From RGIG1995 sp045652425 (GTDB taxonomy: Bacteria; Bacillota; Clostridia; Oscillospirales; CAG-272), in NCBI GenBank assembly GCA_045652425.1, contig JAZRUG010000009.1, forward strand, positions 1 through 63,353: a stretch of 63,353 bases of DNA, in the 5' to 3' direction. The translations under genes and the position numbers were made by a program. Position 1 is the first letter of the stretch. Each line of letters begins with the position of its first letter. Below the pieces are notes generated by a model. That model was not told the origin of the DNA. It saw only the letters and a list, made by a program, of their open reading frames with translations, and ran no database searches. Positions 34,350 to 44,023 of the stretch are shown here, in pieces.

Positions 34350-35345
34350 ATGAAAAAATCTAATTACGTAAAACTTTTACTTGTTACAGTTATGTTATCC
34401 TTAATATGCTTGGCAGCATTTACTTCTTGCGGTTCCGGTAAAGAAAAAATCCTCATCTTTTCAAGTTCTGAAGACTATGTTATTGAGAATATGTCAGCTC
34501 GTTTGAAAGAAGAATTTCCCGATTACGATATTACTGTAGAATATATGCCTACAGGAAACCACGCCGCTAAATTATTGGCAGAAGGAAAATCCACAGAATG
34601 CGATATCACCTACGACCTTGAATATTTATATTTATCACAACTTGACAGCAAAGGTCTTTTGGCTGACTTGTCGTCCTACGATATGAGTATCTATAGCGAA
34701 GACACAGTTGAAAGCAATAATTATATTATTCAGGCGCGTGTCGGCGGTGCAGTTATAATAAACACCGATGTGTTGGAAAAGAAAAATCTTCCTACTCCTT
34801 CAAGTTATGAAGACCTTTTGAAGCCGGAATACAAAGGCCTTATCTCTATGCCTAACCCCAAATCTTCCGGTACCGGATATATGTTCCTTAAGAGTTTAGC
34901 AAACACTTGGGGAGAAGAAAAAGCTTATAAATTTTTTGACGACCTCACCCCCAATATTTTGCAATACACTTCTTCAGGTTCAGGTCCCGTAAACGCGCTT
35001 CTTCAAGGTGAAGTAGCAATAGGACTCGGTATGACATCTCAAGCAGTTATGCAAATAAATGATAATGCCCCCCTTAAAATATGCTATTTTGAAGAAGGTT
35101 CGCCCTTTTCATTATATGGTCAAGCAATCATTGCAGGTAAAGAAACACGCGAGTGCGTAAAAGAAGTATTTGACTTTATCGTTGAAACGTACAACTACGA
35201 ACACAACGAAAAATTCTATCCCGAACAGATATACAAAGATAAGGTTTACTCAACAGAAAACTATCCTGAAAACATCGTATATTCCGATATGAAAAACAAC
35301 ACTATAGAAGAGAAGAACCGCCTTCTTGAAAAGTGGAAATATTAA
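34350..35345 (+). CDS. Extracellular solute-binding lipoprotein (Fe3+/2-AEP type)
   Basis: 331 residues. Signal peptide and lipobox AFTSC at about 26. The mature part (ILIFSSSEDYVIENMSARLKEE, CDITYDLEYLYLSQLDSKGLLA, YKGLISMPNPKSSGTGYMF) is the cluster of periplasmic-type binding proteins for ferric iron, thiamine, putrescine and 2-aminoethylphosphonate. The iron-binding tyrosine pair is not obvious, which leaves a small organic anion as the better guess. It is the second gene of a four-gene unit with ATPase and fused permease. Confidence 0.87.
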   Translation: MKKSNYVKLLLVTVMLSLICLAAFTSCGSGKEKILIFSSSEDYVIENMSARLKEEFPDYDITVEYMPTGNHAAKLLAEGKSTECDITYDLEYLYLSQLDSKGLLADLSSYDMSIYSEDTVESNNYIIQARVGGAVIINTDVLEKKNLPTPSSYEDLLKPEYKGLISMPNPKSSGTGYMFLKSLANTWGEEKAYKFFDDLTPNILQYTSSGSGPVNALLQGEVAIGLGMTSQAVMQINDNAPLKICYFEEGSPFSLYGQAIIAGKETRECVKEVFDFIVETYNYEHNEKFYPEQIYKDKVYSTENYPENIVYSDMKNNTIEEKNRLLEKWKY

Positions 35346-35367
35346 CTTCTCAATTTAGAGGTAATCT

Positions 35368-36144
35368 ATGCAAAACATTAAGTTAACAGTAAAAGACCTT
35401 GAAATGGTTTTTGACAAAAAACGCACTTTAAATAAAATAAGCTTCAACGTATATGATGGTGAGTTCCTCTCCATTTTAGGACCTTCGGGGTGCGGAAAAA
35501 CAACCATTTTACGAATATTGATAGGTCTTTTAAAACCTACCGCAGGCACGGTCACAAAAGACGAAATTGATATAACTCATGCTGTTCCTTGCGAAAGAGG
35601 AATGGGAATAGTTTTCCAGAACTTTGCCTTATTTGAAAATATGACCGTTATTCAGAACATTGAATATGCGCTGAAAATTCAAAAAGCAAACAAAAGTAAG
35701 GAAAAACAAAAAGAGATTCGCGAAAAAGCGCTTGCAATAATCGATAATATGAATCTCAGCGAACATATTAACAAACACCCTCGCGAACTTTCCGGCGGTC
35801 AGCAACAACGTGTCGCAATTGCAAGAACATTGATATTAAACCCTGACATTATTCTTTTCGATGAACCTATGTCAGCTCTTGACGTTGCAACCAGACTCAC
35901 TCTACGCGCAGAACTTAAACGAATTCAAAAAGAATTCGGAACTACTATGATTTATATCACACACGACCAGGAAGAAGCCTTTGCTATGTCAGATCGCATT
36001 ATGATTATGAAAGAAGCTTCAATCGAACAACTTGATACCCCGGAAAATATTATAAATGCTCCTGCAAACGACTACGTTAAATCATTTGTTATTGACAATT
36101 TGCAAACAAAAATTGACTCCCTTTCAAAATTTGTAAGGGGGTAA
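35368..36144 (+). CDS. ABC transporter ATP-binding protein
   Basis: 258 residues. Walker A GPSGCGKTT, Q-loop FQNFALFENMT, signature LSGGQQQR, Walker B IILFDEP, H-loop ITHDQEEAF. It resembles FbpC/PhnT-like importers but lacks most of the regulatory C-terminal domain seen in the longer (about 350 aa) members. It energises uptake with the fused permease three bases downstream. Confidence 0.93.
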   Translation: MQNIKLTVKDLEMVFDKKRTLNKISFNVYDGEFLSILGPSGCGKTTILRILIGLLKPTAGTVTKDEIDITHAVPCERGMGIVFQNFALFENMTVIQNIEYALKIQKANKSKEKQKEIREKALAIIDNMNLSEHINKHPRELSGGQQQRVAIARTLILNPDIILFDEPMSALDVATRLTLRAELKRIQKEFGTTMIYITHDQEEAFAMSDRIMIMKEASIEQLDTPENIINAPANDYVKSFVIDNLQTKIDSLSKFVRG

Positions 36145-36146
36145 AT

Positions 36147-37736
36147 ATGAAAAAACTCCTCTCTTTAACAAAAATTAACCGTGCAGACTGTGTTAAAATA
36201 CCGCTTTCAATCGTATTTATCACCTTGGTTTTTCTTCCCTTGGTGAGAATGTTTACATATATGGATGCGGAAAGCTTCAAAAAAGCAATCGACTCTCCTG
36301 TATTTCTAACCTCCATTGTAAACTCATTGGTTTCGGCAGTTTTAGGTACACTGGCTACGGTAATCGTTGCATTTACCCTAGCTTTATGTATAGAACGAAC
36401 CAAAATCAGATTTAAAAGCATTTTTGGTATTATTTTTACACTGCCTATGCTTATACCGTCTATTTCAAGCGGTATGGGACTTATAATTTTATTCGGAAAT
36501 AACGGATTAATAACTAAATTATTCAATCTAAACAGTACAATATATGGCTTAACCGGAATTATTGTCGGCTCAATAATGTATGCGTTTCCCGTTGCATATT
36601 TAATGCTCGCCGACATAATTCATTACGAAGACGGTTCGCCCTACGAAGCAGCAACTGTTTTAGGAATACCAAAATGGAGACAGTTCACCTCCATTATGCT
36701 CCCCTATCTTAGAAAACCTTTAATTTCAGTATTTTTTTCAACCTTTACACTAATTATTACCGACTACGGTGTTCCGCTTATGGTTGGTGGAAAATACACT
36801 ACTGTTGCCACAGTAATGTATCAAGAAGTAATTGGACAGTTAGATTTTGGTAAAGGTTCTGTCTACGGAAGCCTCTTGTTGATTCCCGCTGTAATTGCCT
36901 TTGTTATCGACTTACTCAACAAAGATAAAGGTAATTCCGGTTATGTAACAAAGTCTTGCCCACCAACAAACAGCAAGATTTGTCTGTACTTTTCTTATTT
37001 GTTCTGTGCTGCCGTAACAATTTTTACTTTGTTACCCATTATTGCTTTTGTTATGTTAGCATTCGCTCAAAATTATCCAACAGATACTACGTTTACACTT
37101 GCAAACATAGAAAAAGCCTTTGATTTAAGAGCTGATGAATACTTGATTAACTCAATCCTAATCGCTTTGGGCACAGCTTTGATAGGTACGTTTATAGCTT
37201 TCTTTACAGCTTATATGTCTGCAAGAATGAAATCAAAATCTTCTCGTTTTCTGCACCTTTCATCTATGACTTCTGCAGCAATACCGGGTGTAGTTTTGGG
37301 CCTTTCTTATGTTCTCGCGTTTAATCAAACTCCAATATACGGTACAATAATTATACTTATTATGGTTAATATCGTTCACTTTATAGCCTCCCCCTACCTA
37401 ATGATGTATAATTCATTATCAAAAATTAATGAAAACCTCGAGGACGTTGCACACACAATGGGAATAGGACGTTTGCACATAATAAAAGACGTATTTATCC
37501 CCCAGTGCAAAGGCACTTTGCTTGAAATGTTTTCATACTTCTTTGTAAATTGTATGATGACCATTTCAGCCGTTTCGTTCCTCGCAAGTACTTCAAACAA
37601 GCCAATAGCGCTAATGATAAATCAGTTTGAAGCTCAAATGCAACTTGAATGTGCAGCCGTAGTTTCGCTTATGATTTTAGGAGTAAACATAGTTATCAAA
37701 GGAATAGCTTACATATCCCGAAAGAAAAATATATAA
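36147..37736 (+). CDS. Fused two-domain ABC permease (FbpB/PhnU-V type)
   Basis: 529 residues with about twelve membrane helices in two halves. Each half has an EAA loop for ATPase contact: YEAATVLGIPKWRQF in the first and LEDVAHTMGIGRLHI in the second. Fused permeases of this kind occur in ferric iron and 2-aminoethylphosphonate importers. It completes the importer and lies three bases after the ATPase gene. Neighbour genes do not include siderophore functions, so phosphonate-type uptake fits better, together with the leading cytidylyltransferase. Confidence 0.88.
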   Translation: MKKLLSLTKINRADCVKIPLSIVFITLVFLPLVRMFTYMDAESFKKAIDSPVFLTSIVNSLVSAVLGTLATVIVAFTLALCIERTKIRFKSIFGIIFTLPMLIPSISSGMGLIILFGNNGLITKLFNLNSTIYGLTGIIVGSIMYAFPVAYLMLADIIHYEDGSPYEAATVLGIPKWRQFTSIMLPYLRKPLISVFFSTFTLIITDYGVPLMVGGKYTTVATVMYQEVIGQLDFGKGSVYGSLLLIPAVIAFVIDLLNKDKGNSGYVTKSCPPTNSKICLYFSYLFCAAVTIFTLLPIIAFVMLAFAQNYPTDTTFTLANIEKAFDLRADEYLINSILIALGTALIGTFIAFFTAYMSARMKSKSSRFLHLSSMTSAAIPGVVLGLSYVLAFNQTPIYGTIIILIMVNIVHFIASPYLMMYNSLSKINENLEDVAHTMGIGRLHIIKDVFIPQCKGTLLEMFSYFFVNCMMTISAVSFLASTSNKPIALMINQFEAQMQLECAAVVSLMILGVNIVIKGIAYISRKKNI

Positions 37737-37838
37737 CCGTATTTTCTATAACCACTAAAAATGTTCTCTATACAACAATACATAGGGGACATTTTTTATT
37801 TTATTACGACATTTATATCGAAAAATCTACTAAAACTA

Positions 37839-37868
37839 TTGATATATTTAGCTTATAATGATATAATA
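37839..37868 (+). promoter_or_regulatory. Promoter of the polysaccharide gene run
   Basis: TTGATA (37839-37844), 18 bp, TATAAT (37863-37868). It places the transcript start next to 37875, so the ATG at 37910 is the more likely start of the next gene. Confidence 0.55.
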
Positions 37869-37909
37869 GGATGAATAATAGTATTTTCATACAGAAAGTG
37901 TATTTAGAA

Positions 37910-38857
37910 ATGAAAGTTAGTGTAATAATCCCGATTTATAATACAAAAGAATATATTCGCCAATGTTTAGATTCAATATTAGAACAAACACTTCAAGAAA
38001 TAGAAATTATTGTTGTTGATGACGGTTCAACCGACGGAACAACTGACATTATAAAAGAATACGAAAATAAATATCCCCAAAAAATCAAAGCATTTTATAA
38101 ACCCAACGGCGGACAGGCTGAAGCAAGAAATTTAGCACTTCAACATGCAGTAGGCGAATACCTCGGCTTTGTTGACAGCGATGACTGGATTGACAAAGAA
38201 ATGTACGAGGAGATGTACAACAAGGCTAAAGCCGATAATGCGGATATCGTTATTTGTGATACCACCGACCACTATCCAACCCGCGACGTTTATCACCACG
38301 CTTCTCAATTCGAAGACAAATTTTCCGTCACCCCCTCTGCTTGTAATAAGATTTTTAGGCGTGAATTTGTCGGGGATATTAATTTCCCTGTCGGTTTGTG
38401 GTATGAAGATTTTGAATTCACAACAAAAAATCTTATGTTGACCGAAAGAATATCCACAATTCCAAAAAGCTTTTACCATTGCCATTGCCGCGAAGTTTCA
38501 ACTATGTTTAATAACAATTCAGAAAAGAATTTGAATATGCTCACCGTTTTTAACAATCTTATCGAATTTGTTAATGAGCATAATTTACAAGAAAAATATG
38601 CGGAAACATTAGAATATTTACACATTGACCACATCTTGATTTCTACAATTAACAGACTGGAACAACATAACACTAAAAACAAAAAGCGTATTATTAACGC
38701 TATGCGCTCTGTTGTTAAAGAACGTTATCCGGATTTCTACAAACACGAAGTTTTTAAAAATATGCCCCGAAACAGAAAAATCATTGCTTATTTAAACTAC
38801 ATAGGACTTTCCCCTATTTCGAGACTAATTTTAAACCTTAAAACCCAAATCAAATAA
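37910..38857 (+). CDS. Family 2 glycosyltransferase
   Basis: 315 residues from the ATG at 37910. A GT-A fold with VSVIIPIYNTKEYI, VVDDGSTDGTTD and the metal-binding FVDSDDW. It is cytoplasmic or membrane-associated and adds one sugar to a lipid-linked precursor; donor and acceptor are unknown. The second half has basic helical segments typical of capsule-type members. The upstream in-frame ATG at 37871 lies at the expected transcript start and has no ribosome site. Confidence 0.9.
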   Translation: MKVSVIIPIYNTKEYIRQCLDSILEQTLQEIEIIVVDDGSTDGTTDIIKEYENKYPQKIKAFYKPNGGQAEARNLALQHAVGEYLGFVDSDDWIDKEMYEEMYNKAKADNADIVICDTTDHYPTRDVYHHASQFEDKFSVTPSACNKIFRREFVGDINFPVGLWYEDFEFTTKNLMLTERISTIPKSFYHCHCREVSTMFNNNSEKNLNMLTVFNNLIEFVNEHNLQEKYAETLEYLHIDHILISTINRLEQHNTKNKKRIINAMRSVVKERYPDFYKHEVFKNMPRNRKIIAYLNYIGLSPISRLILNLKTQIK

Positions 38858-38877
38858 TTCAATTTCAGGAGAATAAC

Positions 38878-40419
38878 ATGAAAAGTTGCTTTAATAACAT
38901 AAAAAACAACTTATTGTTTATTATTTTGGTTTTACAACCATTTTTAGATATATTAGCTTTTTTTCAACAAGATAAGTCTGTTTCTATAGCAGGGTATTTC
39001 CGTCTTGGTATAACTTTAGCACTTCCGTTGTATACGCTTTTTTTCACAAAAAGAAGAAAAGGCTTTATCGTAGCCATATCTGTGATTGGCGTCTTCTCTG
39101 CCTTGCACGTACTTAATGGGTTCAGGGTTGGATATCAAGATCTTTACGCAGACGTAAAATATCTGTTGCTTGTAGCACACGCGATTTTATTGCTATATTC
39201 TTTTATGTATCTTTATGAAAAAGAATCAATTGTCAGACAAATAAAAAATGCGCTGAAATTAATAATCCCGATAATAGCAATAACATTTTACTTAAGTTAT
39301 TTTTTAAAAAGCGGTTTTTACACCTATTTTGATTCTTATATTGGTTGGACCGGTTGGAATGTTTCACCAAGTGTGTTCAGTATAATTTTGTCAGCAATTT
39401 TTCCTTTTGCGGTTTATTTCTGTATAAACAATTCAAAAAAATGGTTGATACTCCTCCTAATTCCACTTTCTTATATTTATATTTTAAACGCTACAAAAGC
39501 TACTTATATGACTTTGATTGCCACACTGGTTGCTTGCGCGTTGTTTTGGGTAGTAGAATTTTTTGTACAGAAAAGAAAGAAATTCCCATATTTTGCGATA
39601 CTATTTACAATTTTTATCGCTGTTTCGTCAATAATGCTCTATGATTATTCTCCCAGAGCCCAGATTGATTTGCTAAACAACGGAAATATTCAAGCAAGCG
39701 AAGAACTGCTGTCAACCCCCCCTCCCTCTTCGGAGGAAACTTCAGACTCCCATTTGAATGAAACCACCGGCGACGAAACTACCGGCGACGAAACTACCAG
39801 CGATGAAACTACCGAAGATGAAATTCCCGGAGATGAAACTTTAGATAAAAATAACAACGTTCCCACCGACTCTCCCGATAACCACATAAAAGATGTTTTT
39901 GAAAAAGCATTGGACCCCACAATAGTAGAAAGATTTGGAGTTGACAAATACCTTGCAGCTTATGAAGGCAGAATGACAGCTCAAGCCCTTTTAGATAATA
40001 GGGTAAAGAAAAAAATTATTGGTTCACTCGTATGGGATGAAACAGACTTGTTAACCAAATTTGTCGGTTTCGAAGAACCCCTAATGACTATAGGGGGTGA
40101 AACTTATGACCTGGAGACCGATCCTCACGCAATATTCTTTTACTACGGTTATATTGGATCTTTGCTGTACGCAGGGATGCTTATATATTTCTGGTTAAGG
40201 CTCTTAAAACAACTATTTTGCCATTTTAAAGATAGTTGTAACCTCTTTAATTTCGTCATATTTATAGATTATAGCTTATTAATGGTATCTGCCTTGTACA
40301 CAGGATACTTATTAAGAAGACCAAATTCCGGAATTTATCTAACACTTGTACTTCTGTTGATTTATTGTCAAACAGAACCATTGTTTAAAAGACAAACAGA
40401 TAGAGTAGGCAAAAAATGA
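38878..40419 (+). CDS. O-antigen ligase/Wzy-polymerase-like membrane protein with acidic repeat loop
   Basis: 513 residues, about eleven membrane segments with one large outside loop, the plan of Wzy polymerases and WaaL ligases. Within that loop, around residues 280-330, is a low-complexity stretch of Thr, Asp and Glu with the unit TTGDE or close variants repeated about five times, encoded by 15-bp tandem repeats (about 39757-39845). It would polymerise or ligate the repeat units made by the flanking glycosyltransferases. AGGAG lies before the ATG. The stop overlaps the start of the flippase gene by four bases. Confidence 0.82.
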   Translation: MKSCFNNIKNNLLFIILVLQPFLDILAFFQQDKSVSIAGYFRLGITLALPLYTLFFTKRRKGFIVAISVIGVFSALHVLNGFRVGYQDLYADVKYLLLVAHAILLLYSFMYLYEKESIVRQIKNALKLIIPIIAITFYLSYFLKSGFYTYFDSYIGWTGWNVSPSVFSIILSAIFPFAVYFCINNSKKWLILLLIPLSYIYILNATKATYMTLIATLVACALFWVVEFFVQKRKKFPYFAILFTIFIAVSSIMLYDYSPRAQIDLLNNGNIQASEELLSTPPPSSEETSDSHLNETTGDETTGDETTSDETTEDEIPGDETLDKNNNVPTDSPDNHIKDVFEKALDPTIVERFGVDKYLAAYEGRMTAQALLDNRVKKKIIGSLVWDETDLLTKFVGFEEPLMTIGGETYDLETDPHAIFFYYGYIGSLLYAGMLIYFWLRLLKQLFCHFKDSCNLFNFVIFIDYSLLMVSALYTGYLLRRPNSGIYLTLVLLLIYCQTEPLFKRQTDRVGKK

Positions 40420-41870
40420 AAAAAAGAAGCGTATCCGAAAACGTATTTTTTAATATGCTATATCAAGTCCTTGTTACGGTTTTGCCGGTTATTACGACAC
40501 CGTACGTTGCAAGGGCTTTGCAACTGCGCGCAAACGGGATACACTCGTTTACCGAAAGCATAGTAACGTATTTCATCATATTTGGAGCACTTGGAACATC
40601 ATTATACGGCATCAGAAAAGTTGCTTACGTCCGTGACGACGAAGAAAAACTTGCAAAAGTTACTAAGGAGATTATATCCCTCAGACTTTTGCTGACCGTA
40701 CTGACTCTCGTAGTATATATTCCTCTGCTCTGTATCAACAATCCGTACGCATTTATATACCGCATACACATAATCAATATAATATCAAACGGCTTGGATA
40801 TCACTTGGTTTTATCAAGGCGTTGAAGATTTCAAAAAAGTTACATTACGAAACCTCTTTGTAAAGTTTGCTTTTGTTGTATGTTTATTTGCGTTTATTAA
40901 AGAACCAAAAGATTTGCCCTGGTACGTATTTTTAATAGTAACCAGTAGCTTATTAGGCAATTTGATTATGGTCTTTTATTTACCTCAATACATTGATTTA
41001 AAAAAAGGCAAAAACTTAAAACAATTTGAACATCTAAAACCGAGTTTGATGTTGTTCTTGCCTCAAGCTATGAACTACGTATACGTGTTGATTGACCGTA
41101 CTATGCTCGGTTGGATGACAAATACGGACAACGTAGGTCTTTACGACCAGGCACAACGTATTGTCAGAATGATTACAGGCGTTTTGCAATCTGTAGGCTA
41201 CGTAATGATGGCAAGAGTTGCAAACTTAACTATATCCAACGACAAAGACGGTATCGTTACTTACGTGCGCAAATCCATCAACTTCAATTTATTTATCGCT
41301 TTCCCTGCTATGTTTGGTATTTTAGGTGTAGCAGATGACTTTATTCCCTTTTTCTTGGGAGAGGAATACTTGGGCTCCATCCCAATTTTAAAGCTGTTAA
41401 GTGTTTTGGTATTTATCACGTCTATGAACAGCATTTTGGGTGTACAAATGCTTATACCCATGGGAAGAGAAAAACATTATACCATCGCAACCACATCAGG
41501 CGCTATCGTAAGCGTACTTGGAAACCTATTGTTAATTCCCCGGTTTGGAATATTCGGCTCCGGAATTGCTTGTATTATTGCTGAATCAACGGTATTTACA
41601 GTTTCTTATTGGAACCTTAAAGATATTTTCAGTCTGCTTCGAGTGCTGAAAGAAAATTTAGGTGTAATCATAAGCTCTGTCATTATGTATATTGCCGTAC
41701 GACTAATATCAACACTCAATACAGACACAATATTAAAATTGTTTTTTGAGCTGTGCGGAGGAGTATTAGTTTACGTTCTTATTTCAATAATTACAAAAAA
41801 CGAGACCTTTTTTATGATTTTGGACAAAGTTCTTTCTTTTACAAAAAAGATTATAAACAGAAAAGGGTGA
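40416..41870 (+). CDS. Wzx-type polysaccharide flippase
   Basis: 484 residues, about 12-14 membrane segments of the MOP superfamily. ENVFFNMLYQVLVTVLPVIT, SIVTYFIIFGALG and YGIRKVAYVRD at the start and DRTMLGWMTNTDNVGLYDQA in the middle are typical for capsule/teichuronic flippases. It should turn lipid-linked repeat units to the outer face for the Wzy-like protein before it. ATGA overlap suggests translational coupling. Confidence 0.92.
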   Translation: MKKRSVSENVFFNMLYQVLVTVLPVITTPYVARALQLRANGIHSFTESIVTYFIIFGALGTSLYGIRKVAYVRDDEEKLAKVTKEIISLRLLLTVLTLVVYIPLLCINNPYAFIYRIHIINIISNGLDITWFYQGVEDFKKVTLRNLFVKFAFVVCLFAFIKEPKDLPWYVFLIVTSSLLGNLIMVFYLPQYIDLKKGKNLKQFEHLKPSLMLFLPQAMNYVYVLIDRTMLGWMTNTDNVGLYDQAQRIVRMITGVLQSVGYVMMARVANLTISNDKDGIVTYVRKSINFNLFIAFPAMFGILGVADDFIPFFLGEEYLGSIPILKLLSVLVFITSMNSILGVQMLIPMGREKHYTIATTSGAIVSVLGNLLLIPRFGIFGSGIACIIAESTVFTVSYWNLKDIFSLLRVLKENLGVIISSVIMYIAVRLISTLNTDTILKLFFELCGGVLVYVLISIITKNETFFMILDKVLSFTKKIINRKG

Positions 41871-41879
41871 ATTAATTAA

Positions 41880-42854
41880 ATGAAAGTCAGTATAATTATT
41901 CCTGTATATAATGTAGAAAACTTTTTGGACAGATGTTTAAAATCGGTTGAACAGCAGACATATAAAGATATAGAGGTTATTATAGTTGATGACGGAAGTC
42001 CCGACAACTCATATAAAATTATCGATGAATATGTTACGCGTAACAGTAATTTTATTTCCTACAAAATAGAGAATAGCGGACAAGGCGGAGCCAGAAACTT
42101 TGGAATTGACAAAGCTACCGGCGATTATATAGTGTTCTTGGATAGCGATGACTACATAACCCCGAATTGTATTGAAAAATTAGTGTCCGTTGCTATATCT
42201 GAAAAGAGCGATATTGTAATTTGTTCTTGTTTTGATGTAAAAGAAGACGGCACCATTATTTCAAAGATAGAGAATAATATAGTTTCCGGCACAACATCAA
42301 TTTTTGATTCTCCCGAAATTTTATTTAATCGTGTAGCTCCCTGGGGAAAACTATTCAAGAAGAGCATTTTGGGAGATTTGAGATTTGTTACCAGAGTATG
42401 GTACGAAGATTTGCGCCTTATTCCAAAGTTTTATTTAAACGCTGAAAAAATAACGTATATTGAAGACGCTCTTTTATATTATGTTCAACGAATAGGGTCT
42501 ACAATGAACAACTCTAATGCCACAAAAAATCTTGAAATTATAGATGCTTTTGAAGATTTGATTTCTTACTATAAAGAAAAGAACGTTTTCGAAAAATTTA
42601 AAGAAGAATTTTATTTTCTAATAATTAGCCATATTTCTATTGCAGGAATGACACGAGTATTACTTTGTAACAACAAAGAAAAAAAATCAGTCATAAAAAA
42701 ACTGGAAGAATATCTTTCATCCTTTGATAATCTATATCAAAACAAGTATATTCCCACACTTGATTCAAACAAACGTCTTATTCTGAAATTCAACAAAAAC
42801 AAATTATATTTTCTTACGACATTATGTATGAAATTAAAAAATAAACTCAAATAA
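41880..42854 (+). CDS. Family 2 glycosyltransferase
   Basis: 324 residues. VSIIIPVYNVENFL, IIVDDGSPDNSYK and VFLDSDDYI give the donor-binding and metal-binding parts of a GT-A fold; WYEDLRLIPKF is typical for capsule GTs. It lies ten bases after the flippase. It is similar in plan to the gene at 37910 but clearly a separate lineage. Confidence 0.92.
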   Translation: MKVSIIIPVYNVENFLDRCLKSVEQQTYKDIEVIIVDDGSPDNSYKIIDEYVTRNSNFISYKIENSGQGGARNFGIDKATGDYIVFLDSDDYITPNCIEKLVSVAISEKSDIVICSCFDVKEDGTIISKIENNIVSGTTSIFDSPEILFNRVAPWGKLFKKSILGDLRFVTRVWYEDLRLIPKFYLNAEKITYIEDALLYYVQRIGSTMNNSNATKNLEIIDAFEDLISYYKEKNVFEKFKEEFYFLIISHISIAGMTRVLLCNNKEKKSVIKKLEEYLSSFDNLYQNKYIPTLDSNKRLILKFNKNKLYFLTTLCMKLKNKLK

Positions 42855-42873
42855 ACATACTACGGTGAATAAA

Positions 42874-43929
42874 ATGTCAAATTCTAAAAAAATAATAATT
42901 CCTACAGGATATATGGGTTCTGGCTCTTCAATTATTACCGATATTATGAGTGAAACCGAAGACATAGACGTAAGCCGCGGAACTTTTGAATACGTTTTTC
43001 TGCATTGCCCAAACGGTGTCTTTGACTTGGAAGACAAGCTTCTAATCGGCAACAATTCAGTTCGCAGCGATGAGGCTTTGCACTCTTTTGAGGACACCAT
43101 GAAACAACTGTATAATAAGAAATACTGGTGGGTAGGTAATTACAACAAGAATATTGGCGAAGATTTTTTTAAGATTACAAAAGAATATATAGATAGCATA
43201 ACCGACCTTAAAAGCGAGTTTTATTGGTATCATCAAGAAAATACCAACTTCAAAATGTTTATCAAACTCTGTTTTAACCGCGCTTTAAAGTTAATTACAC
43301 TCAATAAATATAAGCCCAAAAAGGTTTTGACTTATTCTCCTATGCTGCTTTCTTTTGTAACTCCCGAAGAATTTTATTCAGCATCCAAGGATTATATCTA
43401 CAAGATATTGAATATGGCAGGTTATTCGGAAGAGAGTATTCTTTTCGACCAACTTTTGCTCCCTTCTAACCTTTTTAGATTTGAAAACTATTTTAATGAT
43501 GATGCGTACGTATTTGTTATTGAACGTGATCCCCGCGACGTCTTTATAAGCAATAAATACTATTGGGCAAAAAACGGCGGTGTAGTTCCTTACCCAACTG
43601 ACGTAAAGGAATATTGCAAATACTACAAACGTTTAAGAAACATCGAAAAAGAAGTACACAGCGACAGAATTTGCAGACTCAAATTTGAAGATTTTATTTA
43701 TAATTATGATAGCACCATAGATAAAATATTTGAAAAGCTGGATTGGGACAGAGCAAGACACACCAAACCCAAAACTTACTTTATTCCCGACAAATCAATA
43801 TATAATACCCAGTTATTCTTGAAAAAACCGGAATATAAGCACGAATGTGATTATATCGCAGAAGAACTTAAAGAGTATTTATATGATTTCCCTTACCCTT
43901 TAGAGCACAAAGACGTTGAAGTTTTCTAA
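42874..43929 (+). CDS. Sulfotransferase-like protein
   Basis: 351 residues from the ATG at 42874; a GTG at 42865 overlaps the ribosome site GGTGA. PTGYMGSGSS near residue 10-19 is a P-loop-like 5'-phosphosulfate site, and VIERDPRDVFISNKYYW at about 215-231 gives the Arg and Ser of the 3'-phosphate site of PAPS-dependent sulfotransferases. It would sulfate a sugar of the polymer. Sulfotransferases in Gram-positive polysaccharide clusters are not common. No PAPS synthesis genes are in this window. An alternative is a nucleotide-binding enzyme of other function. Confidence 0.75.
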   Translation: MSNSKKIIIPTGYMGSGSSIITDIMSETEDIDVSRGTFEYVFLHCPNGVFDLEDKLLIGNNSVRSDEALHSFEDTMKQLYNKKYWWVGNYNKNIGEDFFKITKEYIDSITDLKSEFYWYHQENTNFKMFIKLCFNRALKLITLNKYKPKKVLTYSPMLLSFVTPEEFYSASKDYIYKILNMAGYSEESILFDQLLLPSNLFRFENYFNDDAYVFVIERDPRDVFISNKYYWAKNGGVVPYPTDVKEYCKYYKRLRNIEKEVHSDRICRLKFEDFIYNYDSTIDKIFEKLDWDRARHTKPKTYFIPDKSIYNTQLFLKKPEYKHECDYIAEELKEYLYDFPYPLEHKDVEVF

Positions 43930-44023
43930 CAAAAACATTGATATCCCCAAGCGTTTATACGAACAGTGCAAAAACATTTGACTAATTAAGTTTCAAAACA
44001 TATCAAACGATAACGGTGAAGAA

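Noticed and set aside
39690..39947. Short repeats as CRISPR
   Set aside because: The 15-bp units are contiguous, in frame and coding, with no spacers.
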